Shown piece after piece: positions 25,843 through 34,254 of a stretch of 64,000 nucleotides of DNA. Position numbers and translations under genes: made by a program. The stretch spans positions 558,001 to 622,000 of the forward strand of contig NZ_MTQL01000007.1 in NCBI RefSeq assembly GCF_001984125.1, written 5' to 3'. Position 1 is the first letter of the stretch; each line of letters opens with the position of its first letter. The DNA is from Leifsonia sp. ALI-44-B. Lineage in GTDB: Bacteria; Actinomycetota; Actinomycetes; Actinomycetales; Microbacteriaceae. The notes beneath the pieces were generated by a model. It was not told where the DNA came from, did no database searches, and saw nothing but the letters and a program-made list of their open reading frames with translations.

Positions 25843-26713
25843 AGCGTCGCACAGTCACCCAGACGTTCACGGCGACCACGATCGCGACACCCAGCCACTC
25901 GTGCGCCGCCGGAACCTGCGCGAGCACGACGAAACCGGCCACGGCCGCCAGCACCGGGTTCACGCTCATGAACACGCCGAAGGCGGCAGCTGGCACGAAA
26001 CGCAGGGCCAACAGGTCGAGGGCATAGGGCACGACGGTGCAGAGCAGTCCCGCGACGGCTGCGGCCAGGAGGGCCGGCACCGTGAATAGCCCCTGCACCG
26101 CGAAGATTACGATCACCGGCAGAGACATGGCGGCTGCCACCGCGCTCGACGCGGCGGCCCCCTGTAAACCCTCCGTCCGCTGGCCGATCAGCCGGCTCAG
26201 CAGAATGTACGAAGCCCAGCATGCCCCGGCGAGGAGGCCGCTCGCGATGCCCCACACATCGCTCGACGGACCTGGCAGCACCAACACATAGACGCCGACG
26301 AGTGCGGCGATAGCGGCACCGACGTCGACGAGCCGACGGGATGCGGCGAGCGCCACGCCCAGCGGTCCGAGGAACTCGAGCGTCACCGCCAGTCCCAGGC
26401 CGATGCGATCGACGGCCGTATACAGGCTCAGGTTCATGACGACGAAGACTCCGCCGAGCACGATCACGGGCCACCACTGCCGCCGGGTGAAACGACGGAG
26501 CGGCGGCCGCACCGTCGTCATGAGCACGGCCGCGCCCACGAACTGCCGCACGGCGACGACACCGAGCGGCCCGATGGTGGCGAAGGCCCCGGCCCCGACC
26601 GCGGCACCGAATTGGTTGCTGGCCGCCGAGGCGAGCATCATCGCCACACCCGTGAGGCGGCGGGCTGGCGGCGCGGGTTGCTGAGCGGGTTCTTTAGCGG
26701 GTTGATTCTCCAC
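25820..26713 (-). CDS. EamA/DMT-family exporter
   Basis: The product is about 297 residues with ten membrane helices arranged as two EamA repeats (starting LTGVAMMLASAASNQFGAAV and GIASGLLAGACWASYILLSR). It resembles RhtA-type threonine/homoserine exporters, whose substrates are amino acids and metabolites. The start is uncertain: GTG 26713 is used here, and ATG 26770 would add 19 residues. Neither has a Shine-Dalgarno sequence. It is divergent from a LysR regulator, its probable controller. Confidence 0.85.
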   Translation of the reverse strand: MENQPAKEPAQQPAPPARRLTGVAMMLASAASNQFGAAVGAGAFATIGPLGVVAVRQFVGAAVLMTTVRPPLRRFTRRQWWPVIVLGGVFVVMNLSLYTAVDRIGLGLAVTLEFLGPLGVALAASRRLVDVGAAIAALVGVYVLVLPGPSSDVWGIASGLLAGACWASYILLSRLIGQRTEGLQGAAASSAVAAAMSLPVIVIFAVQGLFTVPALLAAAVAGLLCTVVPYALDLLALRFVPAAAFGVFMSVNPVLAAVAGFVVLAQVPAAHEWLGVAIVVAVNVWVTVRRSRGAAAV

Positions 26714-26781
26714 ACAGGAAGACTGCCTCGGGTTTGGCGGCGAACGTAATGCGCGAGGACGCGCTGCCATACGCTGAGTGC

Positions 26782-27657
26782 ATGGCTCTCGACATCCGCT
26801 CGCTGCGCGTTCTCGTGGCCTGCGATGACGCCGGAACGATCACGGATGCGGCCATAGCCGTCGGACTCTCGCAGGCCGCCGCCTCGCGCACGATCGCGTC
26901 GCTCGAACGAGAGCTAGGCGCGCAACTGCTCGTGCGTCGGCCGCGCGGAGTCGAACTGACCGCGCTCGGAATCGCCGTGGTCGCGCAGGCCCGCAAGGTG
27001 CTCTCCGAACTCGATGCCGTGCGCGCGCTGGCCGACGGCCATACGTCTCCGCTGCGGGTGGGCTATGCCTGGGCCGCGTTCGGCGAGCACACGGATGAGC
27101 TGCGCCGGCGGTGGGGGGTCACGCATCCGGCCCGGCGCCTCGAACTCATGAACGTGAACTCGCGCACCGCGGGGCTGGCCGAGAACCTGGTCGACGTGGC
27201 CGTACTGCGGGTCGAGGTGGACGACCGGTTCGAAACCGCGTCGATCGGCAGCGAGCGCCGTTTCGCCGCCGTGCCGTCGGGCGATCCATTGGCCCGGCGC
27301 CGCACGCTCACGCTCGACGACCTCGTCGGCCACGTCGTCGTGGGCAACCCCGAGTGGAGCACTACGACGGCGGCGCTCTGGCCTGAGGGCGCGGTCACCA
27401 TGCGCCGCATCTGGGGCACCGAGGAGTGGCTCGACGAGATCGCCACGGGCGGGGCCGTCGGCACTACGGCCGAGGCGACGGTCGCGCGGCACCCCCGCCG
27501 CGGCGTGACCTACCGGCCGCTCACGGGTGCGCCGCGCATTCCGGTGTCGCTCGCTTGGCGGAGGGGCGAGGCCGGACCCGAGGTCGAGGCGCTGGTCGAG
27601 CTGGCGCGCGAGCTCTACGGCCCGGATGATGCCGACGGCCGCAGCAGCTCGCACTGA
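26782..27657 (+). CDS. LysR-family regulator
   Basis: The product is 291 residues. The N-terminal winged HTH (DDAGTITDAAIAVGLSQAAA, then SRTIASLERELG) and a LysR substrate-binding domain are clear. ATG 26782 lies 6 nt after TACGCT (26770-26775), a leaderless arrangement; the longer frame from TTG 26734 is unlikely. It is divergent from the EamA exporter, suggesting it activates export in response to a small molecule. The C-terminus ends Asp/Ser-rich. Confidence 0.87.
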   Translation: MALDIRSLRVLVACDDAGTITDAAIAVGLSQAAASRTIASLERELGAQLLVRRPRGVELTALGIAVVAQARKVLSELDAVRALADGHTSPLRVGYAWAAFGEHTDELRRRWGVTHPARRLELMNVNSRTAGLAENLVDVAVLRVEVDDRFETASIGSERRFAAVPSGDPLARRRTLTLDDLVGHVVVGNPEWSTTTAALWPEGAVTMRRIWGTEEWLDEIATGGAVGTTAEATVARHPRRGVTYRPLTGAPRIPVSLAWRRGEAGPEVEALVELARELYGPDDADGRSSSH

Positions 27658-27681
27658 GGCGCTAGTCCGCCGCCGAGTCGC

Positions 27682-29298
27682 TCACGATCGGCCGAGAACC
27701 CCGTCGACCCGGCGCACGATGCCGAGCGGGTTGCCCTCGCACAGTTCGGGCGGAAGTGCCGCCTCGGGCGCCGTCTGGTAGGTCACGGGGCGCAGCCAGC
27801 GGCGGATGGCGGTCGCGCCGACGGAGGTGTGCACCGACGTGGTCGAGGGGTAGGGCCCGCCGTGGTGTTGAGCCCACGACACGGCCACGCCCGTCGGCCA
27901 TCCACCGAAGAGGATGCGGCCGGCGCGCGGTCGCAGCAAAGCCACCAGGTCCCCGATCTCCTCGTCCGGTTCGGCATGGATCGTGGCCGTCAGGCTGCCG
28001 TCGAGCGCCGTGAGGGCGCGGGCGAGCTCGTCGTCGTCGGCATAGCGCACGAGCAGCGTCGAGGGGCCGAAGCTCTCCTCGAGCAGCGTGTCGGCGTGTG
28101 CCAGAACGGTCGACACATCCGCGCTCAGGATGACGGGGGCGACCTGTCCATCTGCGCTCGCGCCTGCGCCAGCACCCGCGCCTGGAATCCCGACGTCCGA
28201 GCCGGCAATCGCGTCCTCCGCTGGGCCCGATTTCGCGCTGGAGGATCCGGCCGAAGCGCCAGCCGAACCGCCGACCGCGATAGCGCCCGCGGCGAGCTGC
28301 TCGACCGTGCGCCGGGTGAAACCCTCGGCAATCGACGGCGTCAGCAGCGTCCAGGTCGTGTCGGGCAGCGCCTGAGCGACCGCAGCGGCGAAGGCATCCG
28401 AAGCCTGTTCACCCCCGGGTACGAAGACGACACCCGGTTTGGTGCAGAACTGCCCGGCGCCCAGGGTGACCGATTCGGAGAGCCCACGCGCGAGTTCCGC
28501 ACCGCGCTGGCGCAAGGCGTCTGGCGTGACGACGACGGGGTTTAGGCTGCCCAGCTCGCCATAGAACGGGATGGGCGAGGGCCGACGAGCCGCGATGTCG
28601 AACAGCGCCCGGCCGCCCGGAACGGACCCCGTGAAGCCGACGGCCGCCGTGTCCGGATGCTCGACCAACAGGGGGCCCACATCGAAACCGCTGACGAGCG
28701 CGAACAGTCCGTCGGGGGCACCCGCCTCGGCAAGGGCCGCGGTTACCGTGCGAGCCGTGCGCGCCGACAGCTCGGGATGCCCGGGGTGCGCCTTCACGAC
28801 CACGGCATTACCGGCCGCGAGTGCCGACGCCGTGTCGCCGCCCGCCACCGAGAACGCGAACGGGAAGTTCGAGGCCGAGAACACCGCGACAACTCCGAGC
28901 GGCACGAGCATGCGCCGCAGGTCGGGCACGGGCGGCGTGGCCGACGGGTCGGGGTGGTCGATCGTCGCCTCGAGATAAGAGCCCTCGTCGAGCACGCGGT
29001 CGAACAGCCGCAGCTGCGCGGTCGTGCGCGCGAGTTCCCCCGTCAGCCGCGCCTCGGGCAGGTGGCTCTCGCGCATCGCGATCCGCACCAACTCGGCGGC
29101 GTCGGCATCCATCGCGTCGGCCGCCGCGGCTAGCCAGCGCCGGCGCTCAACAGCGGGCACACCCTCGGCCACCCGCGCAGCAGCAACGGCGCGCGCCATG
29201 ATCACGTCGAGTTCTGCGCCAGAGGTGTCGCCCCGCTCGTCGTCCACCGCCGTCGCTCTCGCAGTTGCTGCCTCTGTCTCCGTCTCCGTGCCGCTCAT
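27682..29298 (-). CDS. 2-Oxoglutarate semialdehyde (2,5-dioxopentanoate) dehydrogenase
   Basis: From Met at 29298 the product is 538 residues of aldehyde dehydrogenase fold, with catalytic Cys in GAGQFCTKPGV and Glu in PFYGELGSLNPV. These contexts are typical of alpha-ketoglutaric semialdehyde dehydrogenases. It would oxidise the semialdehyde made by the two upstream dehydratases to 2-oxoglutarate with NAD(P)+. Met at 29337 is an alternative, but 29298 has GGAGG 8 nt upstream and removes the overlap with the dehydratase. A ~42-residue Ala/Gly/Ser-rich insert (about residues 344-385) interrupts the domain after the catalytic Cys. Confidence 0.87.
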   Translation of the reverse strand: MSGTETETEAATARATAVDDERGDTSGAELDVIMARAVAAARVAEGVPAVERRRWLAAAADAMDADAAELVRIAMRESHLPEARLTGELARTTAQLRLFDRVLDEGSYLEATIDHPDPSATPPVPDLRRMLVPLGVVAVFSASNFPFAFSVAGGDTASALAAGNAVVVKAHPGHPELSARTARTVTAALAEAGAPDGLFALVSGFDVGPLLVEHPDTAAVGFTGSVPGGRALFDIAARRPSPIPFYGELGSLNPVVVTPDALRQRGAELARGLSESVTLGAGQFCTKPGVVFVPGGEQASDAFAAAVAQALPDTTWTLLTPSIAEGFTRRTVEQLAAGAIAVGGSAGASAGSSSAKSGPAEDAIAGSDVGIPGAGAGAGASADGQVAPVILSADVSTVLAHADTLLEESFGPSTLLVRYADDDELARALTALDGSLTATIHAEPDEEIGDLVALLRPRAGRILFGGWPTGVAVSWAQHHGGPYPSTTSVHTSVGATAIRRWLRPVTYQTAPEAALPPELCEGNPLGIVRRVDGVLGRS

Positions 29299-29327
29299 CG
29301 CGGTCGCCTCCGCATCCTTGTCCCGAC

Positions 29328-30470
29328 TCACATCCATGCCGTCGATCCATCCGTCTTCGTTGGCACCACGCGCTGCCAGTGCACCCAGTCGTCCTCGACG
29401 AGCGCGCTCTCGTCGATTTCGATCCCCCAGCCCGGCCGGTCGGGCCGCAACTCGAGGTGCCCGTCGACGGGCTCATAGGGGTCGTGGCACCACGACACGG
29501 GGTCGGGTTTGTACTCGAGAATCCCGAAGTTCACCGTCGCCGCTGCGAAATGCACATTGGCGGCGGTCGCTAGCGGCCCGAGCGGGTTGTGCGGCGACAC
29601 GGGCACGTAATGCGCCTCGGCGAGCGCCGCGATCTTCACCATCTGGGTGAGTCCGCCGACGACACAGATGTCGGGCTGGATGATGTCGGCCCCCTGCGCC
29701 GTCAGCAACGTCAGGAACTCGTTGGGCGAGTAGAGCGATTCGCCGGTGGCCAGCGGCACGGCCAACTCCTGGCGAATGCGCGCCCACGCCGGAATGTACT
29801 CGGGACGAATCGGCTCCTCGAGGAACAGCGGCTGCGAGGGTGCCAGCGCGGCCCCGAGTTCGACGGCCTGGCGCGGCTCCCACAGGCAGGCGTGCGCGTC
29901 GAACGCGAACTCCCAGGCGTCCGGATGCCCGCCCCGCACGCTCGCGAAATAGTCGCCCAATTCGCGCACCGCCAGCCCGAAACGCGTGCGGTGGATGTCG
30001 CTGCGATACGGGCTGAGCTTGAACGCCGTGAACCCGTTCCGCTCGTTGAGCGCCGCCGTTTGATCCTGCAGGTCGGGCAGGTCGGGCGCCGAATACAGGC
30101 CGGCGTACACGCGCACGCGGTCGCGAACCGCCCCGCCGAGCATGCGGTAGACGGGCAACCCCGCCGCCTTGCCCGCAATGTCCCAGAGCGCGTGGTCGAT
30201 GGCCGCGATGGCCGCAAGACCCATGGCGCCCGGAGGGAAACGCGAGGACTGCAGCAGGTATTGGTTGATGAAGCTCGTGCGCGACGCATCCATGCCCCTG
30301 ATCTGAGCGAAGAGGTAGTCGAGCATGGGCGGGAACGCCAGGTCGGGGCCGTGGTTGTAGACCTCGGACCAGCCCTCGAGACCGCCGTCGGTCGTGACCT
30401 TGACGAGCACGCGCGGCCGGTTGCCCACGCGCTGCAGGAAGGTTTGCAGGCGATCGATGCGCAGGCTCAT
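29328..30470 (-). CDS. Enolase-superfamily sugar-acid dehydratase
   Basis: The product is 380 residues, close to galactonate-dehydratase-like proteins. It has a capping domain (residues ~1-115) and a TIM barrel with FKLSPYR, metal-ligand Asp in FAFDAHACLWEP, Glu in LFLEEPIRP, Glu in ATGESLYS and the active-site His of VSPHNPLGPLA. It would remove water from an aldonic or aldaric acid to give a 2-keto-3-deoxy acid. Hexarate and pentonate substrates both fit the downstream enzymes, so no narrower name is given. Its start overlaps the preceding stop by 4 nt. Confidence 0.85.
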   Translation of the reverse strand: MSLRIDRLQTFLQRVGNRPRVLVKVTTDGGLEGWSEVYNHGPDLAFPPMLDYLFAQIRGMDASRTSFINQYLLQSSRFPPGAMGLAAIAAIDHALWDIAGKAAGLPVYRMLGGAVRDRVRVYAGLYSAPDLPDLQDQTAALNERNGFTAFKLSPYRSDIHRTRFGLAVRELGDYFASVRGGHPDAWEFAFDAHACLWEPRQAVELGAALAPSQPLFLEEPIRPEYIPAWARIRQELAVPLATGESLYSPNEFLTLLTAQGADIIQPDICVVGGLTQMVKIAALAEAHYVPVSPHNPLGPLATAANVHFAAATVNFGILEYKPDPVSWCHDPYEPVDGHLELRPDRPGWGIEIDESALVEDDWVHWQRVVPTKTDGSTAWM

Positions 30471-31405
30471 GCGCGCACCCCCGCGAGGGCGGGCCAGGCG
30501 GCGATCGACCGGGCGACCTCGGCGGCGCCTTCAGTCGTGAGGGCCCGGCTCGGCGGCCTGACGCTGGGCAGGCAGAGACCCAGCTGATGCATGGCCTCTT
30601 TCACCACCGACACATTGTCGGCCGAGCGGTTGCGCGCGCGCAGCTCCTCGAAGAGGCGGATGTCGCGCCACACGTCGTTGGCCGCCTCGGCGTCGCCGCG
30701 GGCCAGGGCGTCGAACATGTCGAGCGAGACGCGCGGCGACACGTTCACGAGGCCGGACGTGAAGGCCCGGGCGCCGGCCGACCAGTAGGCGGGGGCGTAG
30801 GACTCGGCGAGGCCCGCGATCCACAGGAGGTCGCCGCCCGCGTGGAAGCGGGTGGTGGCGAAGAAGGCCGGGTCGGGCACCGAATACTTCAGCCCGATGA
30901 CGTTGGGGGCGCGCTCGACGAGGCTTGCGACATCCGCCCCCGTGATGAGTGTCGAGCTTACGTAGGGAAGCACGCCCAGCTCGGGCACCGCCTGGGCGAC
31001 CGTGGCCACGTAGTCGACCCAGCCGCCGGGCGACAGGTAGGGCAGCACGGGCTGGTGCACCATGATCGCGTGAGCGCCGGCATCGCGGGCGAACCGGGCG
31101 TCCGAGACGGCGGTGTCGAGGTCGAAGCCGACACCCGCGATGATGACCGTCTCGGGTTGCGCCGCCCCGACGACGACCGCGAGCACGTCTCGGCGTTCGC
31201 GCGGCGACAGGGCATAGAACTCGCCCGTGTTGCCGTTCGGGGTGAGGGCCGTGACGCCGTTCTGCACGAGACGTCGCGTGAGAGCGGCCGTGAGGTCGAG
31301 GTCGACAGCTCCCTCCTCGTCATAGGGCACGACGGGGATGCCGATCACGGTGTTGAGGCGCCGTCGCAGGTCGGCGAGGTCGGGGCTGGCGTTCGTCGGG
31401 GTCAT
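30467..31405 (-). CDS. DapA-family 2-keto-3-deoxy sugar-acid dehydratase (KdgD-like)
   Basis: The product is 312 residues with a dihydrodipicolinate synthase/aldolase barrel: PNGNTGEFYALSPRER near residue 57, and a Schiff-base Lys in GLKYSV. Relatives include 5-dehydro-4-deoxyglucarate dehydratase and 2-keto-3-deoxy-L-arabinonate dehydratase, both yielding 2-oxoglutarate semialdehyde. The semialdehyde dehydrogenase in the operon supports this role over lysine synthesis. It is coupled by 4-nt overlaps on both sides. Confidence 0.85.
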   Translation of the reverse strand: MTPTNASPDLADLRRRLNTVIGIPVVPYDEEGAVDLDLTAALTRRLVQNGVTALTPNGNTGEFYALSPRERRDVLAVVVGAAQPETVIIAGVGFDLDTAVSDARFARDAGAHAIMVHQPVLPYLSPGGWVDYVATVAQAVPELGVLPYVSSTLITGADVASLVERAPNVIGLKYSVPDPAFFATTRFHAGGDLLWIAGLAESYAPAYWSAGARAFTSGLVNVSPRVSLDMFDALARGDAEAANDVWRDIRLFEELRARNRSADNVSVVKEAMHQLGLCLPSVRPPSRALTTEGAAEVARSIAAWPALAGVRA

Positions 31406-32769
31406 GCGTGATTCTCCGTGTTCTCGGGTCGCAGCGCGGCGACCTCGTCGAGCGTCTTGACGGGTTTGATGCGCACCCAGAAGGCATAGATCGACGCGCT
31501 GATCAGGCAGCTCACGGCGGCGAAGATCATCGGGCCCAGGTAGGAATTGTTGCTGAAGGTGAGGAACAATCCGATTGCGATGGGGCTGATGAGGTTTCCC
31601 ACCTGCGAGCCGAAGTTCTGGAAGCCCGCGATCGAACCCACCGTGTCGGGCGAGTCGGCGACCTCGCCGGGCAGGCTCAGGATGGCCGCGCCCGCGAATG
31701 AGTGTGCGGCGCTGGACACCGTGAGCACGATCATGAGCACCAGGTTGCTATCGATGAAGGGGCTGAAGCCGATGCACGCGCTCAGCACGAGGCCCGAGAT
31801 GATGGGCACCTTGCGCGCCACGTTGGTCGAGAGCCCCGCGGCCAGCATGCGGTCGGAGACGATGCCGCCCAGCACCGTGGCGCCGATGGCGATGAGCGCC
31901 GGAATCGCGCCCACCAGACCGAAGTCCTCCTCGCTGAAGTTGCGATCGTTCAGAAGATAGCTCGGATACCAGGTGAGGAAGAACGCCCCAGCCAGCGAGC
32001 GGAAGATGTAGCCGAACGTGAGCGCCCACACCTGGTTGTTCTTCAGCAGGTCGCGCCACGGCTTCTTCTCGCCCGACAGCTCCTTCTCGACCATCTCGCC
32101 CTGATCCGAGCGGATGTAATCGAGCTCCGCCTGCGACACGCGCGGGTGGTTCTCGGGGGCGCGATAGACGGCCACCCAGCCGATGATCCACAGCACACCG
32201 ACCGCAGCGATGAGCACGAAGGCGAACCGCCAGCCGAACGTGATGGCGAAGAACGTGACGAGCGGAACAGACACCGCCGTGCCGATCTGCTGCCCCATGT
32301 CGAACAGGCTCGAGGCGAAGGCGCGCTCCTTGCGCGGGAACCACTTCGAGACGACCTTGACGTTGGCGGGCTGCACGGGCGCCTCACCGATGCCGAGGCC
32401 CAGGCGGAACACGATGACGCTCACGACCCCGGTCGAGAAGACGGTGAGCGCGGTCCAGATCGACCACCACCCGACCGCGATCGGATAGATCACGCGCGGG
32501 CCGAACTTGTCGAGCAGCCATCCCGAGGGAATCTGGAAGAGGGCGTAGGTCCAGAAGAAGGAGGAGAGGAGCAGACCCTGGATGGCGGGGCTGATCTCGA
32601 ATTCCTTCGACATGAAGGGCAGGGCCACGCTGAGGGCGGCCCGGTCGAGGTAGGCGATGGCGAGGCCGAGGGCCGAGAATCCGACGATCGTCCAGCGCAT
32701 ATTGCTGCGCTGCGGGCGGGGCCGCGAAGGCCGGTCGGTGGCCTGAGGCCGTGTGTCATGATGAAGCAT
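31402..32769 (-). CDS. MFS sugar-acid:cation symporter (ACS family)
   Basis: The product is 455 residues with 12 membrane helices. ACS-family motifs are visible: YLDRAALSVALPFM in helix 1, WLLDKFGPRV between helices 2 and 3, and RLGLGIGEAPVQPANVKVVSKWFP in helix 4. Family members import glucarate, galactarate, galactonate and similar acids, which agrees with the catabolic genes downstream. AGGAG precedes ATG 32769. It is the first transport/enzyme gene of the operon, 171 nt after gntR. Confidence 0.9.
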   Translation of the reverse strand: MLHHDTRPQATDRPSRPRPQRSNMRWTIVGFSALGLAIAYLDRAALSVALPFMSKEFEISPAIQGLLLSSFFWTYALFQIPSGWLLDKFGPRVIYPIAVGWWSIWTALTVFSTGVVSVIVFRLGLGIGEAPVQPANVKVVSKWFPRKERAFASSLFDMGQQIGTAVSVPLVTFFAITFGWRFAFVLIAAVGVLWIIGWVAVYRAPENHPRVSQAELDYIRSDQGEMVEKELSGEKKPWRDLLKNNQVWALTFGYIFRSLAGAFFLTWYPSYLLNDRNFSEEDFGLVGAIPALIAIGATVLGGIVSDRMLAAGLSTNVARKVPIISGLVLSACIGFSPFIDSNLVLMIVLTVSSAAHSFAGAAILSLPGEVADSPDTVGSIAGFQNFGSQVGNLISPIAIGLFLTFSNNSYLGPMIFAAVSCLISASIYAFWVRIKPVKTLDEVAALRPENTENHA

Positions 32770-32940
32770 CGTTGCTCCTAGCTAGTAACGGTGAGCGCTC
32801 CCGTCAGGGAACGTGGTGAAGGGGTGCGGCCCGCTTACTTGCCGGTGACCGGGCCGCATCCTGACGCGTGTGCGTGTGTTGCTGGTCGTGCTGACCGCGC
32901 TCGCGCGCGGGGGTCTTGTGGGCTGGGGCTGGGGCTTTCG

Positions 32941-33579
32941 CTACGGCTCCTCTCGGCTCTGCCGACGTGAGAAGTCGTCGATATGCGCGGCCACGAGCGC
33001 GGCTGCGTCATCGGCCCGGCCCGCTTCGGCGGCCTCGAGGATGCGCGCGTGCTCGTCGGCCTCCTTCTGCCACGAGGCCGTGCGCGCCCACGCCGACACC
33101 GAGACGAGTGCGATCTGGTCGCGCAGGTCGTCGAGCGTCTTCGTGAGGATCGGGTTGCCGCAGGCCGCGAACAGGATGCGGTGAAAGTCGCGGTTGGCCG
33201 TGCTGCGGCCCGAGGCATCCGGTGCCGAAGCTGCGCGGTCGAGGGCGGCTCGTGCGGCTGCGACATCCACGCCGTTTCGGATGCTGCGGCGCACCGCCTC
33301 GGGCTCGATCAAGAGCCGCATGTCATAGATCGCCTCGACTTCGGCCTCGGTGAGCGAGCGCACGGATGCACCGGCGTAGGGGCGGATGACGACGAGCCCG
33401 GCGCCCTCGAGGGTCTTGAGCGCCTCGCGCACGGGAGTCTTGGACACTCCGAGTTCGACCGCGAGCTCGCTTTCGACGAGCGCGCGCCCAGCGGGAAAAT
33501 CGCCGTTCAGGATGCCGGAGCGTAGGAGTTCGAGCACGAACGTCGTTCGTGACGGGGGTGCCGCCGTGGGGAGCGCCAT
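32941..33579 (-). CDS. GntR-family regulator (FCD) of the sugar-acid operon
   Basis: The product is 212 residues: an N-terminal winged helix (LVESELAVELGVSKTPVREALKTL) and an FCD ligand-binding domain with RDFHRILFAACGNP and EHARILEA. It lies at the head of the sugar-acid operon on the same strand and probably represses it until the substrate or 2-keto-3-deoxy intermediate appears. The palindrome at 33601-33617, 22 nt upstream of its start, suggests autoregulation. Confidence 0.88.
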   Translation of the reverse strand: MALPTAAPPSRTTFVLELLRSGILNGDFPAGRALVESELAVELGVSKTPVREALKTLEGAGLVVIRPYAGASVRSLTEAEVEAIYDMRLLIEPEAVRRSIRNGVDVAAARAALDRAASAPDASGRSTANRDFHRILFAACGNPILTKTLDDLRDQIALVSVSAWARTASWQKEADEHARILEAAEAGRADDAAALVAAHIDDFSRRQSREEP

Positions 33580-33600
33580 CGCTCACCGCCCTTCATCGGA

Positions 33601-33617
33601 TCGTATATGAGATACGA
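33601..33617 (-). promoter_or_regulatory. Probable GntR operator
   Basis: TCGTAT-ATGAG-ATACGA is a perfect 6-bp inverted repeat with a 5-nt centre, 22 nt upstream of the gntR start. The size suits a GntR/FCD dimer. A separate palindrome GGTCTAGACC lies at 33640-33649. Confidence 0.5.
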
Positions 33618-33678
33618 CCGTAGCAGGCGTGACGGCGCAGGTCTAGACCGGGTTAGCGGTTGCGCTCGTGCAGTTAGC

Positions 33679-34140
33679 TCAGCAAATGCCGACGAGCTGC
33701 TTGATCTGAGCCTCGCTCTGCTCTTGCAGATCTGCCAGGGCCTGCGGGTCGACCGACGTGCCGTCCACGGCGTCGTTGGCCAGGGCGATCAGGTCGTCGA
33801 CCGTGGACTGTAGACCGGCGATGGCGTCGGCTGTCTCGGACCCTTCGACCGCGGTGGCGCCGGCAGCCGCAAGGGCCGTGCGCGCAGTCTCGAGAGTGTT
33901 CAACGCGCCCGACGGGTCGACCTGGATCTGCGCGATCGCGTCGGAGACGTTCGTCGATACCTGGTCGATGACTCCCGATCCGATCGCGCACGTGGCGTTA
34001 TCGACCTGCTCGGCGACGATGCCCTCGACGGTCGAGCACCCGGTCAGGGCACCAGCCGCCAGCATCCCGCCTGCCAGAGTGGCCGCCAGCCGACCACTGA
34101 CACGAAAACGAGAAGGGCGCGGGTTCTGAACGAGCGTCAT
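33679..34140 (-). CDS. Small lipoprotein, unknown function
   Basis: The product is 153 residues with a signal peptide ending in lipobox LTGC (Cys35). The mature part is mostly helical, Ala- and acid-rich, with regular hydrophobic spacing (LNTLETARTALAAAG, IAGLQSTVDDLIALAN), so a coiled helical bundle is likely. Two further Cys (one mid-protein, one C-terminal) could form a disulfide. GAGGAGGGGG lies upstream of ATG 34140. No family is recognised. Confidence 0.75.
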   Translation of the reverse strand: MTLVQNPRPSRFRVSGRLAATLAGGMLAAGALTGCSTVEGIVAEQVDNATCAIGSGVIDQVSTNVSDAIAQIQVDPSGALNTLETARTALAAAGATAVEGSETADAIAGLQSTVDDLIALANDAVDGTSVDPQALADLQEQSEAQIKQLVGIC

Positions 34141-34254
34141 GCCCCCAACCTAAAGCCCCCTCCTCGACAAACACTGTGCCCGTCGCCGAATGCGCACCAC
34201 CCAAATTGGCCCCGATCGGCGCACAACCTCTCGAGTGCCGACGATCCGTCTGTA

